NCBI GenBank assembly: GCA_002842095.1
Contig: PHCB01000004.1
Location: 1-64,000, forward strand
Length of the DNA stretch: 64,000 bases
Origin: a candidate division BRC1 bacterium HGW-BRC1-1
GTDB taxonomy: Bacteria; Sumerlaeota; Sumerlaeia; Sumerlaeales; Sumerlaeaceae
Reading direction: 5' to 3'
The notes beneath the pieces were generated by a model that saw only the letters and a list, made by a program, of their open reading frames with translations, was not told the DNA's origin and ran no database searches. Of the stretch, positions 45,743-53,620 are shown piece after piece. Both the position numbers and the translations under genes were made by a program. Numbering within the stretch: position 1 is the first letter of the stretch; each line of letters begins with the position of its first letter.

Positions 45743-46917
45743 CCCCCTTAACACCCGAAACTCAAACGCGCATTCTGGAGTTTGTCGACTCCCTGCGCGA
45801 CGAAATCCTCGCCTGCAGCCGCCACCTTCACGCGAACCCGGAACTGAGCGGTCAGGAGTTCAAAAGCGCCGCGCATCTGGCGGACATCGCCCGCCGCCAC
45901 GGCTTCGACGTGGAGATGGGTGTGGGCGGCCTCGCCACCGCCTTTGCCGCACACCACCCCGCCACCGCCACGCCCGGCCCGCGCTTCGCCTACCTCGCGG
46001 AATACGACGCTCTGCCCGTGGTCGGTCACGGCTGCGGACACAACCTCATCGGCACCGCCGGCACCTACGCCGCCATCGCGCTAGCCCACGCCGCCGCCTC
46101 GCTCCCCGGCGAAGTGCTTCTCTTCGGAACCCCCGAGGAGGAAACCATCGGTGGAAAAATTGTCATGCTCGATGCCGGCCTCTTCGATGAAGTCGACGCC
46201 GCCATGATGGTGCATCCCGGCAACGACACCGAGATCGCATACACCACCTCCGCGTGCCTCTGCCCGGTCATCGAGTTCCACGGCAAGTCCGCCCACGTCG
46301 CATCGGGCGCGTGGAAAGGGATCAACGCCCTCGATGCCATGGTGCAGCTTTTCGTCTCCCTCGACATCACCCGCAAACAGATGCCCCCCACCGTCCGCAT
46401 CCCCGGCATCATCACCCACGGCGGTGCCATGGCCAACATGGTGCCCGACTATACCCGCGCAGAATTCTCACTGCGCGCGAAGGACAAAGAGGAAGCCGAG
46501 TGGGCCATGGAGCGCCTGCTCGATTGCGCCCGCGCCGCCGCCCTCGCCACCGGAGCCCGCATGGAGTGGCACCCCACCGGGAACCCCTACCACGACATGC
46601 GCCCCGATCCCCGCCTTGCCGCCTTCTTCGAGCGCCACTGGCTGGCCTTGGGCGGCAGCCAGCCGCTGGATTACGTTAAACCCCACGGCTCCATCGACAT
46701 CGCCAACCTCAGCCACCGCTTCCCCTGCCTCCACGCCGCCTTCTCCATCACCGACGCCACCCACTTTGGCGTCCACACCCACGAATTCGCCGCCGCCGCC
46801 AATTCCCCCCGCGCCGAGGATGAGTTGATCCGCGTGATCAAAACCATGGCCCTCACCGGCGCGGAAGTGCTGAACAACGGACTGGATGCAGCGGGAGACC
46901 ACTCCACCCACGCATGA
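45739..46917 (+). CDS. M20-family amidohydrolase/peptidase
   Basis: The 392-residue protein has the M20D layout of AbgA/hippurate hydrolase-type enzymes: RHLHANPELSGQEF, EYDALPVVGHGCGHNL with metal ligands, FGTPEEET with catalytic and metal glutamates, the dimerisation domain around HGKSAHVASG, and a late metal histidine region. It would hydrolyse an N-acyl or p-aminobenzoyl amino acid bond with two zinc ions. It is the third gene of the purN-purB transcript with an ATGA overlap, a link to purine or folate turnover that is inferred only. Confidence 0.87.
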   Translation: MTPLTPETQTRILEFVDSLRDEILACSRHLHANPELSGQEFKSAAHLADIARRHGFDVEMGVGGLATAFAAHHPATATPGPRFAYLAEYDALPVVGHGCGHNLIGTAGTYAAIALAHAAASLPGEVLLFGTPEEETIGGKIVMLDAGLFDEVDAAMMVHPGNDTEIAYTTSACLCPVIEFHGKSAHVASGAWKGINALDAMVQLFVSLDITRKQMPPTVRIPGIITHGGAMANMVPDYTRAEFSLRAKDKEEAEWAMERLLDCARAAALATGARMEWHPTGNPYHDMRPDPRLAAFFERHWLALGGSQPLDYVKPHGSIDIANLSHRFPCLHAAFSITDATHFGVHTHEFAAAANSPRAEDELIRVIKTMALTGAEVLNNGLDAAGDHSTHA

Positions 46918-47228
46918 TGCGAGCCAATCACAAGCCCTGAAGGTGCGACCAAATGTGCGTCCGGCCACATCGTTTGCAGTTGTCAGGCGACATGAATGAA
47001 CTGTTTCCCCGTTTTCTTCTAAAATGTCGCCGAAGGTGCGGGAATGTGGAAAGGTCGGGGACGGTTTACCGCACTTTGCAAGAGCGGTGTGCAACCGGTG
47101 TGCAACCGGTGTGCAAGCTGCTTGCTCTAGCGCGCGTCAAGCCATCCGACCTGTCCGATCCGCTCAGACATGTCATCCACCAACGAAGTCCCACAGGGAC
47201 ACCCGACCCGCAGCGAACCACCGTCGGG
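46918..47228. other. Intergenic region between convergent genes, with repeat and hairpins
   Basis: No gene is seen. The region carries the second copy of the dispersed 34-bp repeat (47085-47118) and two adjacent hairpins at the right end, GTCCC/GGGAC (47188-47200) and ACCCGAC/GTCGGGT (47201-47229). The last overlaps the stop codon of the leftward GH18 gene and could stabilise or end that transcript, although no T run follows. Confidence 0.5.
47085..47118. repeat. Second copy of the dispersed 34-bp element (11-bp units)
   Basis: Three head-to-tail units of ACCGGTGTGCA-type sequence (the first lacks only the leading A) followed by AGC match 3802-3835 with a single base difference. The flanks differ. 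Both copies lie between genes and beside accessory modules: a methyltransferase/nuclease pair there and a secreted GH18 island here. Confidence 0.75.
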
Positions 47229-50200
47229 TTAGTAGAGTTCGAGGTGCGAGAGGTTCACCGGAACAGAGTCGAAGTTGATGGTCACATTGTCCAGCCAGGT
47301 TCCCTCGTTGGTGGCTGGTGCGCCGCTGTGGTTCTCGCGGAACCCGACTTGGAAAGACCCGCTTGTCGGTCCGCCAGCGGGGATCGGGCCGGAATACACC
47401 GTGACCCCGTTGATCTTCGCGAGGAGCCGGTCACCCGCAGCGGAGGGGTTGACCGAGAGACGGAAGTTGGTCCAGGTGCCGTTGGTCACGCCGACTTCCG
47501 CGAGGGTCTTGCTGGCGAGCAGGGTAACCGGGGTGGCATCCATGTTGTCGTTTGACGCATGGACGAACTCGAACACGCCCGGATGATCGGGGCGTCCGTC
47601 GTTGAGGCCGACACCCGCCGCGTTCTCGAAGATCAGCCAGTAACCGGACTCGTAACCGGAAGCCGCCGGCGTAGGGCTGAAGAAGGTGCTCCCCTGGCTG
47701 CCGCAGATCCCAACCCCGATTGCTTGAAGCGGATGGGCCGACGAGGTGGCGAAAATCTCGCCGGTGACATTATATCCGAAGCTGGCCGCCCCGAGCGACG
47801 GGCCGCCGAAGAACGCCTGAATCCCGCCGCCGCTTGTGTCAACGCAGCGGTAGACATTTCCGCCGCTTGGCGACGCGCCCACCTGCGACGCTGTAACGCC
47901 CAGGGTCTGGTAAGTCTGAACCGCGTCCGTTGGCGCGGATGTGAAATTCCATGTCACGGGAAAGGACGAGACCGCTCCGTTTGCCGTTCCGGGCGAGGCC
48001 ACCTGCGCCGAGAAATCGGCGGCATTCACCCATGTGTTAGCGCCGTCGGGGTAGCGGCCCAGCGCGTAGCCGTTGCCGCTGCTGTCGGTGCCGTTGCCCG
48101 CCCCGCCGACCCATGGATAACCGTTCTGGGTAACCAGCGGATCGTTGTTGCCGTCGAGCAAACCGGGCCCGCCGAACATCTTGTAAGCGACGGCATCGTA
48201 GATGGCACCCGCACCGGTGTCGTAGAGCTGGATCGCGTCTGGATCTCCGGCTTGCATCGTGCCGGAGGCAAAGGTCAGATCAACATTGGGGACGCCGCTC
48301 ACTCCGACGACAAAGTGTCCGAAACCGCCGCCGTCATTGGGGATCAACTGGCCGCCCAGATTCGTCGTCGAGTATGCCGCCCCGTTGCTTCCATCCACAA
48401 GCCGCAGTTGCATACCAGCGGGGAACGCGCCGGCCGGACCGTAGATCTCGACAAACTGGGTCGCGCCGGTCGCATAGCGCAGTTCGTTAATCACATAGTT
48501 CTTCGCCTGCGGGTTTACCTTCGTGAAGCGCAGCTCGTCGAGGTAGATATTGCCCGATCCCGCGGTACCGCCGCCCTCGATGAGGAAGCCGACACAGGCG
48601 ATATCGCGTGCGCCGCCGCCGGCCGTGTTGAGGACGCCGTTGCCATCGGTGAACTCGTTGAAGTTCGTGTTGTAGGCCGACACCCCCACGCTGGTGAGGT
48701 CCAGTTCGAATGTGCGCCAGCCCGCTGCGTTCAGCGAGTTCTGCGGCCCCATCTCCACCTGGCCGTTGCCGTCCATGATCATGAAACGCAGCGTGCGCCC
48801 TGCATACGCAGAGGCCGTGTAAACATCGACCGAGACCTTCGAGTTGATATCGAACAGCGCCTTCGCCGCAAGGCGGTCAGCTACGCTGGTCAGGTTAAAG
48901 TCGCCGAGGATTTCGTGGCGGAAAAAGATCTTGCTGCCGGCAGTCGAGGTGAAGTTGAAGGCGAGGTTTGCGCTGTTGTCGCTGTTGGCAGGCTTGCCAG
49001 CGCCGGCCGGGGTTGCCGCGATAACCACCGAGGAACCGTTGTTGCCCACATCGTCCGTCCCCTCGTCCGGGTCGCGCCAGCGCGGCTCGAGGATCTCGAA
49101 CTTGTCTATGTCGTAAGTGCGCGTTCCGGGCGGGGAGAAAATGTCCTGCACGGCCTGATAGATCTGCGGGTAGGTGCGGTGGCGCGACACCACGGCACCT
49201 GCCTCCATGTCGTATGCCTTGAAACCATCGAAGTAGTCGTCGCACATCCACATGAGCGACCAGAACGCCACACCGCGTAACTTGCGCCCGGTCTGCTCCG
49301 CACCCATCCAGCTGCGAATCGGCCGCATCTTCACCGCCAGCGAGAACTCGTCGTCATAATTATAGGTGTCATAGTCAACGCCGTTGGAATACGAGTACCA
49401 GAGCGAGTTGGACGCATCGTGATACTGACGGCTGCGCAGCGGCGAGCCGAGCGTGGTGTCGAATCGGGCCGTGGTGAATCCGACCGAGCCGATGTTTGCA
49501 TTCTTCGTTGCGCCATAGGCGGATGTTGCCGTTTCCATGGAGTAACCGTAGGTGGGCAGCGTCAGCACCATCTTCTCCGGCGGGCAGCCGGCCGCGAGGA
49601 AGTTATCCACCTGTCCGTCATAGCTGGCGTCGGGTGCGATGGCTGTGGCTGTCGAACTCCAGGACCCGGACCACGGGTAGCAACTGAAGTTCATAAAATC
49701 GAGATTCGCCGCCCAGGCACCGGGTGCGTCGTTTGATGCGTTATAGGTGGGGCCGACATACAAGGACAGCTCTTTGGGGGCGATGGCTGCCTTGAGCTCG
49801 GCGAGAAAGAGCGTGATACCGTCGCGGGTATCAGTGCCATAGGGCTGAGGTTCAAAGTCGAGATTCACGCCCGCGCAATTGCCGCCCCCCGCGGCGATCA
49901 GGTCGGTAATGGAGGTAACCAGCGCGGCGCGCAGGCTGGGGCTTTGAATAACGGTGCTGAGCGTGGATGCGGAGAATCCTCCGTTTCGAACGCACATGAG
50001 CACCTTCACGCCGTGCAGGTCGGCGGCACCGCCGGGTTTGAACTCGGGAGCGCGGTTGGTCCAGGTCGAGGGGTTCGTAATTGCGGCGCTCGCGTCGAAG
50101 TCGACAAACGGGCAGGCGACATGCGTGAGGGCGTGCCACGGGTAGCTGTCCGCGGGTACGGAGCTTTGCACATAACCCATCACGACAAACTCGTCGGACT

Positions 50201-50399
50201 TGACGGCGGGAGTGACCGCTCGTGTGCTCGGCCCGGGCGCAGTCAGAGTGGCCAGCTTCACTCCGGTCAGGCCAGTGACTGCTTCGGTGCCGAGTTCACG
50301 CATCTGGTCAGTATTGGGACCCGAAGCCGTTTGAGCGCCACCAATCGAAACAAGCGCCGCAAGAATGAGGATAGGTAATGTGAGCAAATGTTTTGGCAT
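47229..50399 (-). CDS. Large secreted GH18 glycoside hydrolase with lamin-tail-like and lectin-like domains
   Basis: The 1056-residue protein has a signal peptide (about residues 1-22) and a GH18 barrel at about residues 65-415, with the catalytic strand reading AGVNLDFEP near 173-182; the usual DGxDxDxE has Asn at its first Asp position, but the D-x-E pair is kept. A beta-sandwich (about 425-625), a lamin-tail-like domain starting KNYVINELRYATG near 632, and a C-terminal concanavalin-like domain (about 815-1045) follow. The protein ends VNLSHLELY. GH18 enzymes cut chitin or N-glycans. CGGAGG precedes the ATG. The C-terminal domains probably bind substrate or the cell surface. Confidence 0.85.
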   Translation of the reverse strand: MPKHLLTLPILILAALVSIGGAQTASGPNTDQMRELGTEAVTGLTGVKLATLTAPGPSTRAVTPAVKSDEFVVMGYVQSSVPADSYPWHALTHVACPFVDFDASAAITNPSTWTNRAPEFKPGGAADLHGVKVLMCVRNGGFSASTLSTVIQSPSLRAALVTSITDLIAAGGGNCAGVNLDFEPQPYGTDTRDGITLFLAELKAAIAPKELSLYVGPTYNASNDAPGAWAANLDFMNFSCYPWSGSWSSTATAIAPDASYDGQVDNFLAAGCPPEKMVLTLPTYGYSMETATSAYGATKNANIGSVGFTTARFDTTLGSPLRSRQYHDASNSLWYSYSNGVDYDTYNYDDEFSLAVKMRPIRSWMGAEQTGRKLRGVAFWSLMWMCDDYFDGFKAYDMEAGAVVSRHRTYPQIYQAVQDIFSPPGTRTYDIDKFEILEPRWRDPDEGTDDVGNNGSSVVIAATPAGAGKPANSDNSANLAFNFTSTAGSKIFFRHEILGDFNLTSVADRLAAKALFDINSKVSVDVYTASAYAGRTLRFMIMDGNGQVEMGPQNSLNAAGWRTFELDLTSVGVSAYNTNFNEFTDGNGVLNTAGGGARDIACVGFLIEGGGTAGSGNIYLDELRFTKVNPQAKNYVINELRYATGATQFVEIYGPAGAFPAGMQLRLVDGSNGAAYSTTNLGGQLIPNDGGGFGHFVVGVSGVPNVDLTFASGTMQAGDPDAIQLYDTGAGAIYDAVAYKMFGGPGLLDGNNDPLVTQNGYPWVGGAGNGTDSSGNGYALGRYPDGANTWVNAADFSAQVASPGTANGAVSSFPVTWNFTSAPTDAVQTYQTLGVTASQVGASPSGGNVYRCVDTSGGGIQAFFGGPSLGAASFGYNVTGEIFATSSAHPLQAIGVGICGSQGSTFFSPTPAASGYESGYWLIFENAAGVGLNDGRPDHPGVFEFVHASNDNMDATPVTLLASKTLAEVGVTNGTWTNFRLSVNPSAAGDRLLAKINGVTVYSGPIPAGGPTSGSFQVGFRENHSGAPATNEGTWLDNVTINFDSVPVNLSHLELY

Positions 50400-50728
50400 C
50401 TGAACCTCCGAGTTTGGTTTATTGCATTTTCGATGGATTGGGCTGGTTGCAAATGATGCCCGCCCGTTTTTCCTCGGAGCAAAGCTTCAGTTCAGGCATG
50501 GTCAGTTAATCGGACCATGGTTTTCCAGATGAAAATGGATCGTGCCAGTGGGCGCGAACACATAGGTTGGCCCCTACGATAGGTGCGGGGCCGAGCATGT
50601 GCCATGCAATACGTCTGTGGAGGCGGAACCGAAAGTCTCCAAAACCGGGTTTTACCCCTTGACACCTTTGGGCGATTGGGCATTGCTGATAAGAGCATGT
50701 AATACAAATCATACGGGAGACATAAATC
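50400..50728. other. Divergent promoter region of two exported-protein genes
   Basis: No gene is present. The region must hold promoters for the leftward GH18 gene and the rightward tagged protein. A TTGACA box at 50659-50664 lies 65 bases before the rightward start, but a TATAAT-like box at the right distance is not clear (TTGCTG follows after 18 bases). Confidence 0.4.
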
Positions 50729-51664
50729 ATGAAGAAACTTTTGCTTTGCGTAGCAGCTATGGGCATCGCCAGTGGCGCGCTTGCCCAGGTGACGCTGACC
50801 AACACCGCAGTGGATTTTGCGACTGACAACGTGGGCAGCGTTTACGCCGCGACCTATTCGATCAGCGCCAACAAGTTCTTGGCGTCTAATGCGGGAACCA
50901 CGATCCGAATTTACAACGGTGACACGGGTGCGTATGAAGGCGATATGAATATCACCGGCGTCAACCCCACCGGCAATGGCATTTTTGCGCTGACGGCCGG
51001 CACTGACGGCTCCATCTTTGGCATGGAATCGGGTGCTTCTACATTGTGGCAGTGGAGCAGCACCGCGAGCGCACCAGTGAATGCCATCGCATCCGGCGTA
51101 CCCTTCAGCCGTGCGGGCGCGGTCATCGGAACGGGCAACACCACCAAGGTAGCACTGACCGGTTCCGCCAACAACGGCCCGATCACGGTTTTCTCCACGA
51201 CGGACGATGTGACCTATACGCTTTTGGAGACAATCGCGGCCAATGCAAAGAGCACCCTGGCAATCAACAGCGCCATCACCAAGACTTGGGGGATGCCTGA
51301 CAGTAGTCAGCCGATCGCGAAGACCGTTAACACCGGCTCATGGGCTGCCGATGCCGGTTTCGTTCCGGACGTTCTGACCAACTCCTCCACGTCGATGGTT
51401 TTCGACGAGATTAACAACGTTCTGTTCTCCGTCCAGGCCAGTACCGTTTACGCTCTTAATGCCGACACGGGCGCGCTGCTCGGCTCAACTGCAATAACCA
51501 ACGGATTCAGCACGACCCCCGGCTACGCTGGTGGCATTTGCAGCCCCACCGCTGGCGCGGGAACCGTTTGGTTCGCCGGTCGCGGTGCCACCGCCACCAA
51601 CGCTTCGCTGCACAAACTGACCTACACGGTCACGGCGGCGGTTTCGGACTGGTCCATTTACTGA
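50729..51664 (+). CDS. Exported repeat protein with C-terminal DWSIY peptide (I)
   Basis: The 311-residue protein has a signal peptide (MKKLLLCVAAMGIASGALAQ) and a Gly/Ala/Thr/Ser-rich, beta-strand-rich body, compatible with a propeller or beta-solenoid (repeated TIRIYNGDTGAYEG-like and TVYALNADTGALLG-like segments). No catalytic motif is seen. It ends AAVSDWSIY. The last five residues are the same as in the protein encoded at 52248-53273, although their codons differ. GGGAGA precedes the ATG. A strong terminator follows, so it is a single-gene unit. Function unknown; a surface or extracellular role is likely. Confidence 0.8.
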   Translation: MKKLLLCVAAMGIASGALAQVTLTNTAVDFATDNVGSVYAATYSISANKFLASNAGTTIRIYNGDTGAYEGDMNITGVNPTGNGIFALTAGTDGSIFGMESGASTLWQWSSTASAPVNAIASGVPFSRAGAVIGTGNTTKVALTGSANNGPITVFSTTDDVTYTLLETIAANAKSTLAINSAITKTWGMPDSSQPIAKTVNTGSWAADAGFVPDVLTNSSTSMVFDEINNVLFSVQASTVYALNADTGALLGSTAITNGFSTTPGYAGGICSPTAGAGTVWFAGRGATATNASLHKLTYTVTAAVSDWSIY

Positions 51665-51691
51665 TCAACGCACCACAACTGAAATGTATTC

Positions 51692-51723
51692 GGGCGGGCG
51701 CCGACAAGGTGCCCGCCCTTTTT
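51692..51723 (+). terminator. Strong intrinsic terminator
   Basis: GGGCGGGCGCC (51692-51702) pairs with GGTGCCCGCCC (51708-51718) over 11 base pairs with a GACAA loop, followed by five Ts. It lies 28 bases after the stop of the exported-protein gene. Confidence 0.92.
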
Positions 51724-51819
51724 CTTTGGGGGAAGAGCCTGCGACAGATCAAGCTTTCCGCCCCCATTACAACCGCCCAACTCCTCCACCCCCATCCACA
51801 CCCTCACGACTGGCCATCT

Positions 51820-51873
51820 CGTCCATATCGTCCATTTAGTCCAGAACGTCCATAACGTCCATCTCGTTCATCC
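51820..51873. repeat. 9-bp tandem repeat, six units
   Basis: Six head-to-tail units of consensus CGTCCATNN start at 51820, 51829, 51838, 51847, 51856 and 51865 (third unit AGTCCAGAA, last CGTTCATCC). Read on the minus strand the repeat is ATGGACG-like. Units are too short and contiguous to be a CRISPR array. Confidence 0.8.
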
Positions 51874-52186
51874 CAACGTCAGGCCTCCCACCGCCGCCAA
51901 TCCCCGCGCCAAAACCCCGCCCCTATTCCGTATTTGCCCTCAGCGCGGGCGCGGCATGGTGCCGGGCGGTGGAGGGACCGCAGCGACCGGACCCCCCGGA
52001 ACCAGCCCAACAAGAATTCCCGCCCCAGCGGGACGGCGGGTCCGGCTCTCCATGTTTGCCATAACCAAACAATTCCATCCCTATCCGTGGTCTCAGGTTT
52101 GCCTCCTGATCACGCACCCGCTGTCTCCAACCTCATCCAACCGGTATGCCGTCCGGCCCGTGCTCAAAGCCTCACCAAATGAAAAA

Positions 52187-52216
52187 GCGGGGACAGGCCA
52201 CAAGGCCCATCCCCGC
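52187..52216 (-). terminator. Intrinsic terminator of the leftward tagged-protein gene
   Basis: GCGGGG pairs with CCCCGC and GGCC with GGCC in one two-part hairpin; five As on the plus strand (52182-52186) give the T run on the minus strand. It lies 31 bases after the stop of the gene at 52248-53273. Confidence 0.9.
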
Positions 52217-52247
52217 CATAAAACGCGGTCTTTGCAGACCAGATTGC

Positions 52248-53273
52248 TTAGTAGATGCTCCAGTCGGCAACCGAGGAGGCGCCGAGGCTGTAAACGTGCA
52301 CCTGGTTCGGGGCACCCGCGTCAGGCGAAGCCGAGTTAGCAACGAACAGGTAGTCTGTGCCACCGATGTTTGCCGTCACGACGCCACGGATGTTGCCGTT
52401 AAAGTTCGTCGTGTCTTCGAAGGAGAGATCGCTCACGCCCGTGGCCGTGTTAACGAATTTAATGCTGGGGTTGTTCGCTGCCGGGGTCGGGCCTACACTG
52501 CCTGTATTCACGAACAGCATCCAGCTCTCGGCACCGCGACTGAAAGGTGCAATGCCGATCGTGGCGGGTGAACCCTCGCTGAAATCGGGGCCATACCACT
52601 CAACAAAGGTGTACTGGGTCAGGTTGCCAGGCGTCGCTCCCGGTGTTACCTTTCCAAGCTTGTGACCAGCCGGGGCAGCCGTGGTGTTCGTGTTAGCATA
52701 ATAGATGATCCCGGTGCTGTCTACCTGGATCTTACGGATTGGAGCACGCCAACCAACAGAGGGCAGTACGGAATCCGACGCTTCATTTGTCAGGTCCGAC
52801 TTCTTGATGGTAATGAGCGTGCTCGAGTTCGACTTGCCTGCAACAAGGCTGTCGGAGTCGAGGGACGCGACGCAGACCAGACGCGTGGCAGCCAGATTGG
52901 TCTTCCGCAGTTCAGCACCAGCCGCGTTGTACACGCCAATGAAACCGTCTGTGCCGTTGTCGCCACTGACGTAGAATTCATTGTTGTCAAACATGATGCC
53001 CTGCGGACCACGTCCCGAGCCCCAAACGGTGGCGGCGGAAACGTCGGTGAACAGCGAAACGGCCTCGGTACCGGCTGGCGTGGTAACCTTGGCGACCTTT
53101 TTGTCGTTGAAGCCAAGCACGTACAGGTCGCCAGCGACGGCAATGACATCGACCGGGGCCTGACAAACCGTGCCCACATTGATATTCTTAACAAACGTAG
53201 GTGTCGGCGGAGCAGCAACAGCAACAGCTGCCAAAGCCGAAACTGCTAAAGTTGAAACTAATAGCTTCTTCAT
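52248..53273 (-). CDS. Exported propeller-like protein with C-terminal DWSIY peptide (II)
   Basis: The 341-residue protein has a signal peptide (MKKLLVSTLAVSALAAVAVA) and a body of repeated strands such as DVIAVAGDLYVLGFNDKKVA, GRGPQGIMFDNNEFYVSG and SLDSDSLVAGKSNSSTL, typical of a beta propeller. It ends SSVADWSIY, like the protein at 50729-51664 (SDWSIY). The two bodies share no obvious sequence, so the tail is the shared unit. GGGAGG lies about 11 bases before the ATG. Monocistronic, with its own terminator. Function unknown. Confidence 0.8.
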   Translation of the reverse strand: MKKLLVSTLAVSALAAVAVAAPPTPTFVKNINVGTVCQAPVDVIAVAGDLYVLGFNDKKVAKVTTPAGTEAVSLFTDVSAATVWGSGRGPQGIMFDNNEFYVSGDNGTDGFIGVYNAAGAELRKTNLAATRLVCVASLDSDSLVAGKSNSSTLITIKKSDLTNEASDSVLPSVGWRAPIRKIQVDSTGIIYYANTNTTAAPAGHKLGKVTPGATPGNLTQYTFVEWYGPDFSEGSPATIGIAPFSRGAESWMLFVNTGSVGPTPAANNPSIKFVNTATGVSDLSFEDTTNFNGNIRGVVTANIGGTDYLFVANSASPDAGAPNQVHVYSLGASSVADWSIY

Positions 53274-53620
53274 GGAGAAGAAAGCCTCCCGTAAAATAAA
53301 ATGATGAAACTTCGACTCAGAATCCCAATCGCCTCTGAGAGTTGACCTCGGAAGGCTGCATGACCCGAATCGATTGGATATTTATAGAGACAGCTTTGGG
53401 GGTTATGCAAGCAAAAAACACATTGAGATCGGACTCCCACAGTGTAAAAATGGGTTCACTTAAGAACAGGATCGCAGCCAATCAGACCCGCTCTCCCCGA
53501 GAATTAGCTTTGGTGCTGGCTTGGCGCATTAATAGTGCGCAAAATGTCGACTGTATTATTTTGTAGCAGGATAAAACCTTTTCAACCCACAACATTTTTT
53601 CACTCAAGGAATCTCATCTC
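53274..53620. other. Divergent intergenic region
   Basis: No supported gene is seen; a 74-codon frame at 53342-53566 lacks a ribosome site and protein-like pattern. The AT-rich right half (about 53520-53610) probably holds the promoter of the lipoprotein gene. Confidence 0.5.

Larger units (their letters stand above)
51665..52247. other. Intergenic region between convergent tagged genes
   Basis: This holds two terminators, one for each flanking gene (51692-51723 and 52187-52216), and between them a low-complexity stretch with a 9-bp tandem repeat at 51820-51873. Short frames across it show no protein pattern. Confidence 0.6.

Noticed and set aside
47559-49280. A 573-codon frame on the plus strand across the GH18 gene
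   Set aside because: It mirrors the strand of a well-supported enzyme, has Arg/Val/Glu-rich low-information sequence, no ribosome site and no domain. It follows from the GC-rich codon use of the real gene.
51820-51873. The 9-bp repeat considered as a CRISPR array
   Set aside because: Units are 9 bp and contiguous with no spacers, and no cas gene is in the window.
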